This document shows positions 32,376-44,033 of a DNA stretch of 64,000 nt, piece by piece (position 1 is the first letter of the stretch; every line of letters starts with the position of its first letter). The position numbers were made by a program, and so were the translations under genes. Under the pieces are notes generated by a model. That model searched no databases and was not told the origin of the DNA. It was given only the letters and a program-made list of their open reading frames with translations. Source of the DNA: Rhinopomastus cyanomelas (Eukaryota > Chordata > Aves > Bucerotiformes > Rhinopomastidae); contig VXBP01007149.1 in NCBI GenBank assembly GCA_013400115.1, forward strand, positions 221,343-285,342. Direction: 5' to 3'.

Positions 32376-33989
32376 CCTAAGTAAAAACTTTTCTGTTATG
32401 TTCGTAGATACTAGATCACCTGTGTAATCTTCTCCAAAGCAAAATGAAATCAATAGCAGTTTAAAATGAGTTATTTTTCTTCTAAGAAAAATGGGAAAGT
32501 AGAACCAGACCATGAGGACCATTCAGAGGGTTAAGGAGTGTTAAGGAGATCTGGAGGATGTTGACCTCGTACCAAATTGTTTTTCTTGTGTTCTCAATTT
32601 TCTGCAAACAGATCAAAACTTTCTTTAATCAGCAGATACTCCTATAGAGTCATAATACAGAGGAAGAAAGATATACAAATAAGCTGGAATTCCCCAGAAC
32701 AACCACGTTTAAAGAATCTCAGCATTTTTACTGCTGCTTGAATTCAGTGTTGGAAGAAGCTAGAAATGAAATCACATATTTAGGGTTCACATATAATGTA
32801 GTTCCTGGCAGGATTCTGCTGTTTGAGGAGATCAACAATTATCTCCAGACTTCTGATAACCAAGTTAAAATCAGTCTTTAACATACGAAGAAGGTGTTTA
32901 AATTGCACTGATAAGTTCAAGTAAAGTCCTGGATCTGTCTATAAAAGGGTTTGGAAATTGAACTTCCAGATCTCAGTTTTGTGACTTGGATCCATCTCCT
33001 ATCAGAGAAAATTAAGGATATTGCTGTAACGAGGTGTAATATAGTGCTGAATACAGAGAGCACCCAGCTCTGCTTGGAGATGTGAGTGAATGAGCAATGA
33101 TAAATACACAGTTCCATGATGATTAATAACAGTGAATATGAAGACACGCTATCAAGATTTTCATGCAATACTGCGAGCGAATGGATGTGATTCTCATAGG
33201 GATAATTGTAATGAAGGGAAATAAGGGGTTGGGAAACAGTGCAGTCCTGATTTATTATGGTGATTTTATTCCCTTTATAAATCCCTTCTCTTGTTTTTGC
33301 AGTTCCTTGCAGCTTTGTATACACAGAATGAAGTACATTGTGTTAACTCCTGCACTGCCCAACCCATTACGCTTATTTTTGGCACTATATTGCACTTTAA
33401 TTAAGAACTGTTTGCATTTCCCAAGCATGCAGATGCCAAAAGTTTGCCTTTTTAATTAAAAGTAAAAAGCAAACGAAGCTCTTCTGTGAGGAATGTGAAT
33501 GAAGTGCTAACGATCAAGGAAGGCCAAGAGAAGGAGCTCAGACCTGGTGAACTTCAATGCCAATGGTGCAAAAATGCAGCTAATTATGCAGCAATTGATT
33601 GTTTGCCTGCATGTACAAGTACCCTTATTTGCCAAATGGACTGACAAGATAGACTAATCTTTCCTCCCATTCATTGCAACTACTAAAATTCTGTCTCTCT
33701 TGGAGACATATTTACTCCATCTCTCTTCAGAACTAGGAAATTGAATTCATCAGGATATTCACTAGGAGCAAACACTCCTTCCTAGTCAATTGGGTTGTTC
33801 TGCAAACATATCAGACCTGAGGCCAGGAGGCCAGGCTTGGTGCTCATTGCACTTCAAGAAAGCGTTTGTGCTGGGGTAGTGGCTGCTGCCTTTGTTTTCT
33901 GGAGCTAAACCTGGGCTCCATGATTACCACGACACATTTAAAATAATCAGCACTTTTTAAACAGAAAAATTCTGCAGGTACCAGCATTG
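32376..33989. other. Long unique interval
   Basis: 1.6 kb without repeats, AT-rich. An acceptor-like 'tcccttctcttgtttttgcag' tract ends near 33300. The region 33370-33475 (TTAATTAA, ATTTGCAT-like octamer 'gtttgcatttccc') has the look of a conserved noncoding element. A 135-codon minus frame (32917-33324) has no motif. Confidence 0.35.
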
Positions 33990-34380
33990 GAATCATAGAA
34001 CAGTTTCAGCTGGAAGAGACCTTCAAGATCATCGAGAGCTACCTTTTCCTAACCCTATGAGCAACACTAAACCATGTCCCCCAATGCAACATCTATTCTT
34101 CTCTTAAAAACCTCCAGGGATGGTGACTCAACTGTCTCCTGGGCAGGCTGTTCCAGTGCCTGACAGCCCTTTCATTGGAGAAGTTCCTCCTGACCTCCAG
34201 CTTGAACCTCCTCTGGTGCAGCTTAAGGCCACTTCCTCTCACTGGAGAGAACAGAGACACCCCTGCTTCTCTACAACCTCCTTTCTAGTACCTGTAGAGA
34301 GCAAGAAAGTCTCTCCTGAATCTCCTCCAGGCTGAGCAGCCTCTGATCCCTCGGCCGTTCCTCATACAACACCTGTTACA
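33990..34380 (-). mobile_element. CR1, older type, ~390 bp
   Basis: 'ggaatcatagaacagtttca', 'gctggaagagaccttcaaga', 'ctgggcaggctgttccagtg', 'agttcctcctgacctccag', and the C-terminal ORF2 blocks 'agtctctcctgaatctcctc'. Confidence 0.93.
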
Positions 34381-35124
34381 AAATGACATGAAGCCAAGAG
34401 TGATTCATCTTGCCCTAACGTTGGCTTATCCAGCGCACTCAACGACCCAGGAAAAAAGGGCCATGGGATGCAGAGTACATTTCTTGGAGAAAAATAATCA
34501 TGGCCAGCACAAAGCAGCCATTGTCTGCTCTTACTCTGTGTCTTACATTCAGGAAATGGGACTGAATTATGTTGGCACGCTCAGGTGACAGCTCTGCTTA
34601 CCTGCCTCAGCGTTCCTTGCTGAATTTATTCACTGTGCCTCAGCAGTGCCTCAGTGTAAGTTATTGTCAGTCATCTTCTCTTTTGCTGCAGCTAGCAGTG
34701 CCATGGAAAAACCAACAGTGATGGAATGACATCAAGGATCCTCAGCAGAGCGAGAAAAAGCAGGGCTTCTCTGAGGAAGGAAGGGTTGATTGGTTACATG
34801 AGTATTAAATACTTGTCTAAGTTTTCACTTGCATGTCCAGAGGTATCTCAATGTCTCTGAGGGCAGTATGCAGCTTCCAGAAACACTTTCCAAAAGGTCA
34901 GAATGTAGAAAAAATTGTGAAATATACTATTTCTCTGTGACTGTTTGAGAAATTCTCTTGACATTAACGCCCAAGGAGTTTTATCCATAGTGGATCCAGG
35001 AATAACACCAACACAGCAGATGGACTAAATGTCTGCTCTGAGGGCAGATCAGAGCGGCCACCAGTGACATGAGGTGACATCAACTCATCATAACCACGGG
35101 AAGAGCTGAGCTCTTGTTCGGGAG
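34381..35124. other. Unique interval
   Basis: Nothing recognised. Confidence 0.5.
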
Positions 35125-35392
35125 CTGCCCCGTAGAAAAGGACCTAGGGATGCTGGTAGACAGCTAGCTTAATATGAGCCAGCAGTGTGTGCTGTTGGCC
35201 AAGAAGGCCAACATGGTCCTGGCCTGTATCAGGAATAGCATGGTCAGCAGGAGAAAACTTACCGTGTCCTTGTACTCAGCCCTTGCGAAGTCTCACCTTG
35301 AGTACTGTGTTCCGTTCCGGGCCCCTCATTACAGGATGCTGGAGCGTGTCCAGAGAGCTACCAAGCTCATGAGAGATTTAGAGAACTGCTGC
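35125..35392 (+). mobile_element. CR1 ORF2 fragment lacking its 3' end
   Basis: Sense 'aaaaggacctagggatgctg', 'atgagccagcagtgtgtgct' (MSQQCVLLAKKANMVLACIR), 'cttgagtactgtgttccgtt' and 'atgctggagcgtgtccagag' (MLERVQRATKLMRDLEN). It stops at 'agagaac' with no 3' UTR, which is unusual for CR1 and implies a later deletion. Confidence 0.92.
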
Positions 35393-35929
35393 GGAGCAGA
35401 TGCCGGCAATATCCCAGGACTAAATCCTAAATCACAGCACAGACCAGTTCTAAGTGCAGATGGGAAATCAAGAGAATAAAATGGGATGACTGAATGAGTC
35501 TTGGGGAAAACAAAGCTCCAGCAGCAGAGTCAGCAACCACCAGTTCAGAAATGGGGTCAAGGTGCATACATTTCTGATTAAAAATAGGGTGATGACCTAC
35601 AAATCCTCTTGGAAACAGGCAAAATCATTCATGGACCAGGGTGTATCCTTGGGAATTGTCTCTCTTTCCTTGCCTGAAGTGCAGGTAATGAAATAACGGT
35701 CAGACTGGAAATTCCACATGAATGTTCTGGATGAGCCTTTGATAGCACTGGTTACTCATATGAGAGGATTATGCCACTTTACCTTGAGTGAAATAATCCC
35801 TCAAGTTCCTGAGTTCATTGTAGATTTTATTGTTTCCTCCTCCAGCAAAGGCAGAACTTATAAAGGTTATATGGGGTTGGGAAGAGCTAAGTTTGCAACG
35901 GACTTGATATATGATGCTATGGCTGGCTA
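35393..35929. other. Unique interval
   Basis: Nothing recognised. The boundary with the next CR1 is approximate. Confidence 0.45.
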
Positions 35930-37026
35930 ACCATGACTTGAACGAACACGAATTCTGCTGGATGGAATACTGGCTGGATGGCCAGGCCCAAAGGGTTGTG
36001 ATCAATGGAGTTAAATCTGGTTGGAGGCCATGAGTGGTGTCCCCCAGGGCTCAGTACTGTGGCTGCTCCTGTTCAACATCTTGATCAATGATCTTGATGA
36101 GGAGACTGAGTGCACCCTCAGTAAATTTGCAGAATACACCAAGTTGGGAGGGAGTGTCAATATGCTGGAGGGTAGTAGGGCTGTGCAGAGGGACCTTGAC
36201 AGACTGTATTGATGGGCTGAGGATAACTGTATGAGTTTCAAGTGTGAGGGTCTGCACTTTGGTCACAACAACCCCATGCAATGTTACAGACTTGGGGCAG
36301 TGTGGCTGGACAGCAGTCTGGCAGAAAGGGACCTGGGGGTTCTGATTGACAGGTGGATGAATATGAGCCAGCAGTGTGCCCAGGTGGCCAAGAAGGCTAA
36401 TGGCATCATGGCCTGTATCAGAAACTGTGTGTCCATCAGGAATAGGGAGGTGATTGTCCCCTGGTATTCAGCACTCAGGCGAGGCTGCACCTTGAGTACT
36501 GGGTCCAGTTTTGGGCACCTCAATGCAAGGGAGACATCGAGTTGCTGCAGTGAGTGCAGAGGAGGGCAACAAAGCTGGTGGAGGGCCCGGAGAACAAATC
36601 TGATGAGGAGAGATTGAGAGAATTGGGGCTGTTTAGTCTGAGGAAGAGGAAGCTAAGAGGAGACCTCACGGCTGTCTACAACTGTTTGAAAGGACATTGT
36701 AGAAGTATTGATGCTCTACAGTACTGTGTCTCTTCTCACAGGTAATTAGTGACAGGAACAGAGGAAATAGCTTCAAGCTTCAACAGGGTAAGTTTAGATT
36801 ACAAATCAGGGAGAAATTCTTCCTGGAGAGAGTGGTCAGGCACTGGACTGGGCTGCCCAGGATGGTGGTTGAGTCTGCATCCCTGAATGTGTTGAAGTTG
36901 CTTAGATGTAGTGTTGGGGGGATCTGGTTTAGGGGTAAGTTTTCTGGTTTAGGGTTGGTGGTTGGGCTTGATGATCCCAAGGATCTTTTCCAACCTGAAT
37001 GATTCTACGATTCTGTGATTCTGTGA
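35930..37026 (+). mobile_element. CR1 group B, longest copy (~1.1 kb), ORF2 pseudogene
   Basis: It covers the second half of the non-LTR reverse transcriptase domain to the 3' end. Blocks in order: 'MSGVPQGSVLWLLLFNILI' (RT GVPQG motif; here the usual G-P after GSVL is changed to W-L), 'CTLSKFAEYTKLGG' (the FADD box is FAEY, so the catalytic aspartates are lost) and 'LDRLY' followed by a stop. Then come 'GVLIDRWMNMSQQCAQVAK', 'ERLRELGLFSLRKRKLRGDL' and the C-terminus. The group B UTR ends in 'gattctacgattctgtgatt'. In-frame stops and frameshifts make it inactive. Confidence 0.97.
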
Positions 37027-38107
37027 CTTCTTTTTTGTCAGCCCTTCTAACCCAAACCAGCTGCCCCTGCCTGACGAGCCTCTCCAAACATTGTTCTGTG
37101 ATTTCAAACTGCAATCTCTAAGGCTGGGTTACTATTTGCTAAAGATCCCTGTCCATAACACAAAACATGGAAATAGTGGTGCCAGATTTATTGCCAGTTT
37201 TTCAGAGTCAGAAACCAATAGGTCGGAATGAGATATACTAGGTAATAAATCCTGGCTGAGCACAAAGGGCTGAGATTCTGTATAATACACTAGCACATGG
37301 CTTTCTGGAAACGGTCCATTAAACTCAGTTCCTCTCTAGTTACTAATTCTTCTTTTTATGTTTTTATGTGGCCTTTCCACAATATAACAGGCTTTCCTGG
37401 TCCAGCTTGTGGAAAATGATACTGTAGGTCAAAGCATCATGTGAAAACACCATCACGGCTTTGACTCTGCACAGTTATAGTCACCAGAACAGACTTAATT
37501 AGAGACAGGAATAGCAATAACTTCAGCCTTTAACATCTCTGCATCCACACTCTTAGAAAACAGAGCCAGAAGGGCCAGGAGCAGATCATCCTGCCCTTAA
37601 TTACTGTTATCCACTGTCTCCTCCCACCACAAACCATGCTTCCACCTGTGCATTGCTTTCATCTTAATCTATCATCTTCAAAACCCATTTTCTACTTTCA
37701 TTTCCAGGTTGCATCCATCGTTAAGTTCTCAGCCCTCCCCTGATGTAGCCCATGTCCATCACCATGTACCTTCCTGTAATGTCTCTACTGCTTCTCTTTA
37801 GCAATGAAAGCCAAACTCAAATATCAAAAAGCTGGCAAATATTTGCTGGGGCTTGAGTCCATAAACATTCAGACTAAGGCTTCCTTTGGATTACTGGGGA
37901 GTTCTCAATATTAGAGAATATTTTCCTTTAGTGAGGATGACAACCGCAAGAACTTCTTCCTGCATCCGTATGAGCTGCTTTCTTACTCCGGGTACATCCA
38001 CAGCTGTGAGTGTAAAAGCTCCTGCTGGGTTAAGAAGCTGGTTAAGCAAATGCAGAAAGGCTATCAAGAGGAGGGCAATTGCACAGCACTTGCTTTGATT
38101 TGTATGT
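37027..38107. other. Unique interval
   Basis: Over 1 kb of complex sequence without CR1 or recognisable gene. A 70-codon plus frame (37886-38098) has no motif. Confidence 0.45.
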
Positions 38108-38215
38108 CCAGAGAGAGGGGAAGGGGCTGGAGCATCAGTGCTCTTAGGAGTGGCTGAGGAAACTGGAGGGGTTGAACTGGAGAGAAGGAAGTTCAGGGGA
38201 GACTTTATTACTCAG
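38108..38215 (+). mobile_element. CR1 ORF2 fragment, old, no tail
   Basis: 'agaggggaaggggctggagc', 'gagtggctgaggaaactgga', 'ttcaggggagactttattac' correspond to the RL..LGLF..E.RRLRGDLI block. Only ~108 bp remain. Confidence 0.7.
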
Positions 38216-40365
38216 GATAAAGGATAAAAGTTTGAGTCCTTCTGTTTTACTGGTTATCATGGGAAGTCAGTAATCTGGCAATCCATTAATGTGGGAGTAG
38301 CAGCAGCTCATGAGGGTGATTTCAACCAAGAGTCATAAAGATGTCGATGGGGTGTAAAGAGGGCTGTTGTAGTAGAATCTCCCTTTATCTTCTAGGCAGC
38401 CAAGAACAAAAAAGGAAGAGAACTTAGAGCTGGGCAGCTCAGCCTTGCTAACTGGAAAACCCAGAAGACATAATCTTTGGCAGCTTTAGGACCTGCAGTC
38501 TGCAGAGATAAGATCCTGTAGCCTGCACCACCAGTAGTTTCATCTATTCTGGGCAGCAGATTCTTCTGCAAGAGGAGGCATCTATCACATCTACTTATTT
38601 TCCCAGCATTTTTAGATGGTTCAGCAGATTTTCAGATTTATCATCTTCATAGCACTCTTCTGCTGTTTCCCAAAGCTACGGAAACCAGTAGCAACACTTG
38701 ATGGCCGTGAAATCATATTTATGAGATCCATTAAAAACTCTGTGTTGGTAGTTAAATCTGGAACCTGGCATAAGTGATGAGAATACATTTGAAAAGTCCC
38801 TGTGGAGCAGCATATGTGGGCTCCTGTTCATAGCATCAGGAGGCATCTGCCACAAATTCAGCCCTCCCAAGCAGATCTAATCTGGCTTTAGTGCTCAGGA
38901 AGGCACATCCAAGAAAGCCTGTGTGAAGCCGGGCTTTTAAATAAGCGTATTTGTTCCCACAGCATCAAGCAACTTTGACTTATGTAGAGAAGGTATCACA
39001 GGACACTTGCTCTTCATGTGACACTTCCCAGAGCAAAGTGGTTCCTACAGATCCCACCAACCATTGTGCAGCTGAGTTGTCCTTTTAGGGGCTTTCATGG
39101 CAAAACCCACTCCCAGTGGGATCCACATGGCAAATAAGGGGTATTTTTAATGCTCCATTAATGAATGTTTCCTAGTCAGCCTTGGATGCTGAATCCTTTA
39201 AAGGTAGGTTTGTCTCCAAGCAGTGAGGACTCAGCACGTCTGAGGTCTGTGCTTGGACTCTGCTCACAGGGCAGCAGGGACATAGCTGATTATCCACATT
39301 GTTAATGGAAAAGGAGAGTTTCAGAAGACAAAAGTACCATGGAAAGATGACAGGGATGGTTGTACCACTGCCCTGTGCCCCTACCCTCCAAGTGTACATT
39401 TCATCTGCTGCAGACCCCCAGGACCACTTTGTCACTTGTTTATCCACTTTCTGAAGCAGATGGGTTCTGTGATGTAAGTCTGGATCTGCAGTGGGTTGCA
39501 GCTATCACCTCTAAATACAACAAAAACATATTTTTCCCTCCTAAGACTTCTGTTTCAGCAATGCTTTAGCTAGTCAGGAAACTGATGACACTAAGATAAC
39601 TGTTCACTACATTTTTGCTGCTTCCTGGGAGTCAGAGGCCACCATCAAAGGAATTTAGTCTTCCTAATCCCAGATGTGACCTCCACAATGATCTTTCATT
39701 GTGATTCTCATACCACTGCATCCAGAAACTCCTGACAGACTGAAAGATCAATCTTTGCCCCCAAGCTCTTAACTGGGAATGATGCAAGTATGCTTTTTCA
39801 TCAGACAGCTCTTAACTGAAATGGAACTGCCAGCTAAGGAGCTATCCTGGAGCCTCCTACTGAGGCTCAGAGCACTCCTCTCGTGATGGGCTTCTATCCT
39901 TCCTGATGGCACAATGCAAACAGTGCCATGACCTGATTCCTCTGCGAATTTGCTGAGGAAACACAGCGAGGAGCAGTTTCTATTTTAGTTTAACCAATGC
40001 TCTTATCCCCTCTCCCTCTCTAGCTGGGAAGTTGCTGGCTTTCTAAACTATCCAACCCCCGGCAGCAATTTCCTGAGCAATTAGCTCTGGTAACAAACAT
40101 CTTACTTGCTTTCCTGGGGTCAAGTCAGACTAAGTGTTTCAAGCACTTGCCAAGTCATTTTAGTGGCACCAGATACAAAACTGGTGCCCAGTCTGCAGAC
40201 ATTGGGCTAAAGGCTTCTTATGGCCATCAGGCCTCTTCACCCTTGGCCACAAGACACCAATACATCTACTCTGTATGTTGTCCAAGGCTTGGTACATCGC
40301 TCTGCTCTTTGAAGCATTGCCAGCAAAGACATAGAATGGCTTAGGATGGAAGGGATGGTTGGATC
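38216..40365. other. Longest unique interval of the window
   Basis: More than 2 kb without CR1. Open frames up to ~90 codons occur on both strands (39172-39447 minus) but none carries a motif. No gene called. Confidence 0.45.
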
Positions 40366-40415
40366 TAGATCCAACCCAGATCACCTAGATTCAACCTAGA
40401 TCACCTAGAACCAAC
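40366..40415. repeat. 20-bp tandem duplication (about 2.4 units)
   Basis: 'tagatccaacccagatcacc' is followed by 'tagattcaacctagatcacc' and then a partial third unit. Two differences separate the full units. Confidence 0.85.
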
Positions 40416-40654
40416 TCATATTGGAATGTACCAAGACCACCCTTCTCAAAATGCACCAGGTGACAAAGCCACTCATCTGTGGCCCCTGTGCCTTGGTCAG
40501 AGCCATCTTCTGCAGCACGAGGGATGGCTTTGTGTACCTTTTTTTTTCATAGGAGGAACATGCAAAATGCTGAAAATCAATGAATAGGATCAATTGACCC
40601 CCTTGAGCAGATCATTTGTGCATCCTTGACTAGATACTTCACGAGAGACAGGAG
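40416..40654. other. Unique interval
   Basis: Nothing recognised apart from a short T-run at 40539-40548. Confidence 0.5.
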
Positions 40655-40930
40655 AGTTAATGGCCTCTTCTCCCTAGGGACTAGCAATAGGACCAGAGGA
40701 AATAGGGACCAGGTTGTGCCAGGGGAGGTTCAGATTGGATCTCAGGGAAAACTTCTTCTCAGAAAGAATGGGGAGGCCTTGGAACAGGCTGATCAGGGAG
40801 GAGGTGGAGGCACTGTCCCTGGAAGGGTTCAACAAACGGGCATCAAGTGTTGCAAGAGATGGATTAGTGGTTCAGGGTTGTAGGGTGGATGGTTGGTCGG
40901 TCTTATCCAACCCTGATGATTCTAGGATTC
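40655..40930 (+). mobile_element. CR1, ~275 bp, ungrouped
   Basis: 'atggcctcttctccctaggg', 'caataggaccagaggaaata' (SNRTRGNRDQVV), 'ggttcagattggatctcagg' (RFRLDLRENFFSERMGRPWN), 'cttatccaaccctgatgat' and the tail 'tctaggattc'. Confidence 0.93.
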
Positions 40931-41204
40931 TTGCTGAATATATTTCTCATCAAAGAGATGTTTGAAGTGGGAATTTTCTTTACACAGTTGTATAAACCTG
41001 CAGGACAAATCCTTCCAGCATATTCAAAGGCATTATCAAGGGACTTAACACCAATATGTTTGCTTTCTCCTTATCTGTGTGTTTTCCATTCCTTTACACC
41101 TCTAATATGCTTTTAATTTATTTTCCTTGTGCTGTTTGGCAGCAGCTCATCCTTTTGTTCTCTGACAATGAAGATGGTTCAAACTCCAAATAGCCACCCC
41201 GGTC
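40931..41204. other. Unique interval
   Basis: Nothing recognised. Confidence 0.5.
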
Positions 41205-41383
41205 TCAGTGAGTATTGACATCTTCAGTTATTAACCACAATGCTGTTGCAATGTTGATCCAAGGTCTCAGACCTTTCACATGATGCTCTGGCAAGAACCC
41301 TCTGCTTAATTCCAGCCTGAGAAGCAGCTCAGATGGAGACAGTGGCACCACCCAGCCATGCACAAAGCCAGAGCGTCTGTAGC
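41205..41383 (-). other. Candidate exon of unknown gene (weak)
   Basis: On the minus strand 'gacttttttttctttcccag' (ending at 41384) is a near-ideal acceptor. The frame that uses the first two exon bases to finish a codon is open for 58 codons to TGA at 41205. It includes 'YRRSGFVHGWVVPLSPSEL' and 'RPWINIATALWLITEDVN'. No family is recognised. A weak donor (AAAG|GTCTGAG) lies inside. The other strand and the other frames close sooner. Confidence 0.2.
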
Positions 41384-41399
41384 CTGGGAAAGAAAAAAA

Positions 41400-42016
41400 A
41401 GTCATTATTGTACATTGGCCTCTGAGCTCAATTTGAGCATCAAATCTCAAGCATTTTATGATGGTGCATATTGTTTCTCCTCAAATCTCATTACGTCTTT
41501 GTAGTTACCTCACCCCACTGCGGAGTAATATTTGGTGTTAATGACGCAGCAATGGTCATAAAGTGCCCTGTGATGATTTAGAGCAAAAACAGTTCTTCCC
41601 CCCTCTCCAAAGCCTTATAACTAGCACTTACTTTTATGATGGACTACTCATTCGCTTATTAAACATTTATTGTTTCCTCAATAAAAGTAATCTGAGATGT
41701 ATTCAATTATTAATATAAATAAGGCACAAAATGTGAAACAGCAGCGATCTCATTTTCTTTTATGCATTAATCTTCTTCCTTATTCAGCCACCTCGAGAGA
41801 AGAGTGGAAAAAACCCACACATTCACAATGACTGAAAAACAAATACAGTTGGCACGAGCAAAGCAAAATGCTTATCTATATCTATGTCAGGGAAAAAAAA
41901 ACCCCAAACTAAATTAAAACTCCTTGGAAACCCATAATGTTTTGGAATATTTAGCGGAGCGTTGTTTGCTTGCTGCTTCTCACTTGAAAACCACTGAAAA
42001 CTGAGACTGCCATGAA
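41400..42016. other. Unique AT-rich interval, possible conserved noncoding DNA
   Basis: Stretch 41500-41780 is AT-rich but complex ('gtcataaagtgccctgtgat', 'attaatataaataaggcaca') with several TTATT and TAAT cores. No gene. Confidence 0.3.
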
Positions 42017-42120
42017 TGTTCACAGAATCACAGTATCACAGAATAATCAAGGCTGGAAAAGACCTCCAAGATGACCGAGTCCAACCATACCCACAACAAC
42101 AAAAAAACCTAAATACTTGA
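42017..42120 (-). mobile_element. Older CR1, 3' part, split by insertion
   Basis: 'cacagaatcacagtatcaca', 'atcaaggctggaaaagacct' and 'gatgaccgagtccaaccat'. Its remaining part (ORF2 end) appears at 42691 after the group A copy. Confidence 0.88.
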
Positions 42121-42690
42121 TTCACAGAATCATAGAACACTAGGGATTGGAAGGGACCTCGAAAGATCATCTTGTCCAATCCCCCGACACAGCAGGATCA
42201 CCTAGACCAAGTCACACAGGAACACATCCAGGTGGGTCTTAAACGTCTCCAGTGAAAGAGGCTCCACAATGCCCCTGGGAAGTCTGTTCCAGTGCTCCTC
42301 ACCCTCACTGTGAAGAAGTTCCTTCTCATATTTATATGGAACCTCCTATTTGCCAGCTCACACCGATTGCCCCTTGTCCTATCATTGGGTGCCATTGAGC
42401 AGAGCCTGGCTTCATCCTCCTGACACACACCCTTCACATATTTATAGACATTAATGAGATCACCCCTCAGTCTCCTGTAAACTCAAGAGACCCAGAATCC
42501 TTCAGCCTTTCCTCACAAGTAAGGTGTTCCACTTCCTTCATCATCCTGGTTGCTCTACACTGGAGTCCCTTCAGCAGCTCTGTGTCCCTCTTATGCTGAG
42601 GGGCCCAGAACTGGACACAATACTCCAGAAGAGGTCTCACTAGGGCAGAGTAGAGGGTGAGAACAACCTCTCCGGATCTGCTAACCACCC
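42121..42690 (-). mobile_element. CR1 group A, ~570 bp, inserted into older CR1
   Basis: The tail 'cacagaatcatagaacacta', the group A UTR and ORF2 down to 'agggcagagtagagggtgag'. Minus-strand pieces are SNDRTRGN-like, 'RRNFFTVRV' and 'PLLEYCVQFWAPQHKRDTEL'. Same orientation as its host element. Confidence 0.95.
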
Positions 42691-42748
42691 CCGTCCCTGG
42701 GCAGGCTGTTCCAGTGCCTGGCAACCCTTCCAGTAGAGAAGTTCCTCA
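42691..42748 (-). mobile_element. Older CR1, remaining ORF2 part
   Basis: 'tccctgggcaggctgttcca' and 'ttccagtagagaagttcctc' are the WN.LP..V block of the element begun at 42017. Confidence 0.85.
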
Positions 42749-42862
42749 TCTTGCAGATGTATCTTAGACAGGAAGGTGAGGACTGTTTATTCTCTGCCCT
42801 TAGTGTCACACTAAGTTGGCAGCACATACAAACCTCCAAGTTGCATGAAAACTCATCCTTTA

Positions 42863-42916
42863 GAATCACAGACTCATAGAATCATTAGGGATTGGAAGAG
42901 ACCTCGAAAGATCAAA
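42863..42916 (-). mobile_element. CR1 group A tail fragment
   Basis: 'agaatcacagactcatagaa', 'tcattagggattggaagaga' and 'cctcgaaagatc'. Truncated after ~54 bp, one of the shortest copies. Confidence 0.9.
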
Positions 42917-43800
42917 ACTTTGTGTCGAGGGCTGATTCTCAATAGATCGCAGAAAGGGAGCTGCTTTGCTACGAAAACCCTGACACAGAATCAGGTCATC
43001 TACGAGTGATTTAGTGCCGGGTGCCCCACGACCATGGAAACTGAAGCACACAAAGCGATAAACACGGAAAGTCTTTGATTTTCTCAGCTCTAGAAATTCT
43101 GTGAATCTAAATTTTATTATGAGGTACAAAAAAACCTTAAAATGATGAAGTATGCAGATCATTAACCTTCTGAACAAGAGGGCAGAGAAAAGATTAGATA
43201 ATTGGAAACCAGAAGCCATCAAAACATGAAAATAAAACCAGTTTAAGGATACAACTGATATTTTGAAACTTGAGACTACTGCAATGTTTTATAATGGCTT
43301 TGCTTGTTTGATTCTACGGAACAGGTTTGAATAGGTTTAGAAGATCAGAGAGTTGTGAAAACTCTTCTCCCGCTTGTTTTGGCTGCTAACCATTGGATTC
43401 TAGTGTTGCAGCAATGTTCTCAGCCATCCTCCTTTAGCACCTGCTCAACAACCCGAAGCTAGCATTTTATTGCACTAACACCACATTACTGATGGAGTGA
43501 GGTCTCCTGGCTTACTTCCAAATGGGATCCCAGCTAATCAGGATTTAGCCAGTTGTTTGGTTTCACGCCTTGCGAAAAAAACCCTGTAGGTCAATGGAAT
43601 TATTTGACAGCCATGAAATACCAACATTCAGTTTTCTCAAATACAAATAAAACTCATCAAATACAAAAATCAGTGTAATTGTCAATGTTACAATCAAATA
43701 AAATCATCAATACAAATAGAACTCATAAAGAAACCTCCCAAAAAATTATGATACTTGAAAATACTTAAAAAAACTTGAATAAAATAATAGTTTGTAACAA
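42917..43800. other. Unique AT-rich interval with weak internal repeat
   Basis: No gene. Between 43640 and 43726 the motif 'tacaaata(a/g)aactcat' recurs about 68 bp apart within A-rich sequence. A 118-codon minus frame (42866-43222) has no motif. Confidence 0.4.
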
Positions 43801-44033
43801 AACCACAGAATCCCAGAATGATTGAGGCTGGAAAAGCCCTTTGAGCTCACTCAGCCCAGCCCAGGACCTAGCATCACCACATCATCCACACCAGGGCACT
43901 AAGAGCCACAGCCAGGCTGTCCTTCAACACCTCCATGGATAGAGACTCCAACACTGCCGTGGGCAGTTCATTCCAGAATCTGATCGCTCTTTCTGTGAGG
44001 AGGTGCTTTCTAACATCCAACTTGAAGTCAGGG
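43801..44033 (-). mobile_element. CR1 group C, ~230 bp
   Basis: 'ccacagaatcccagaatgat', 'tgaggctggaaaagcccttt', 'gcccagcccaggacctagca', and the ORF2 end with 'ttctaacatccaacttgaag' (KLDVRKHLLTERAIRFWNEL on the minus strand). Confidence 0.95.
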
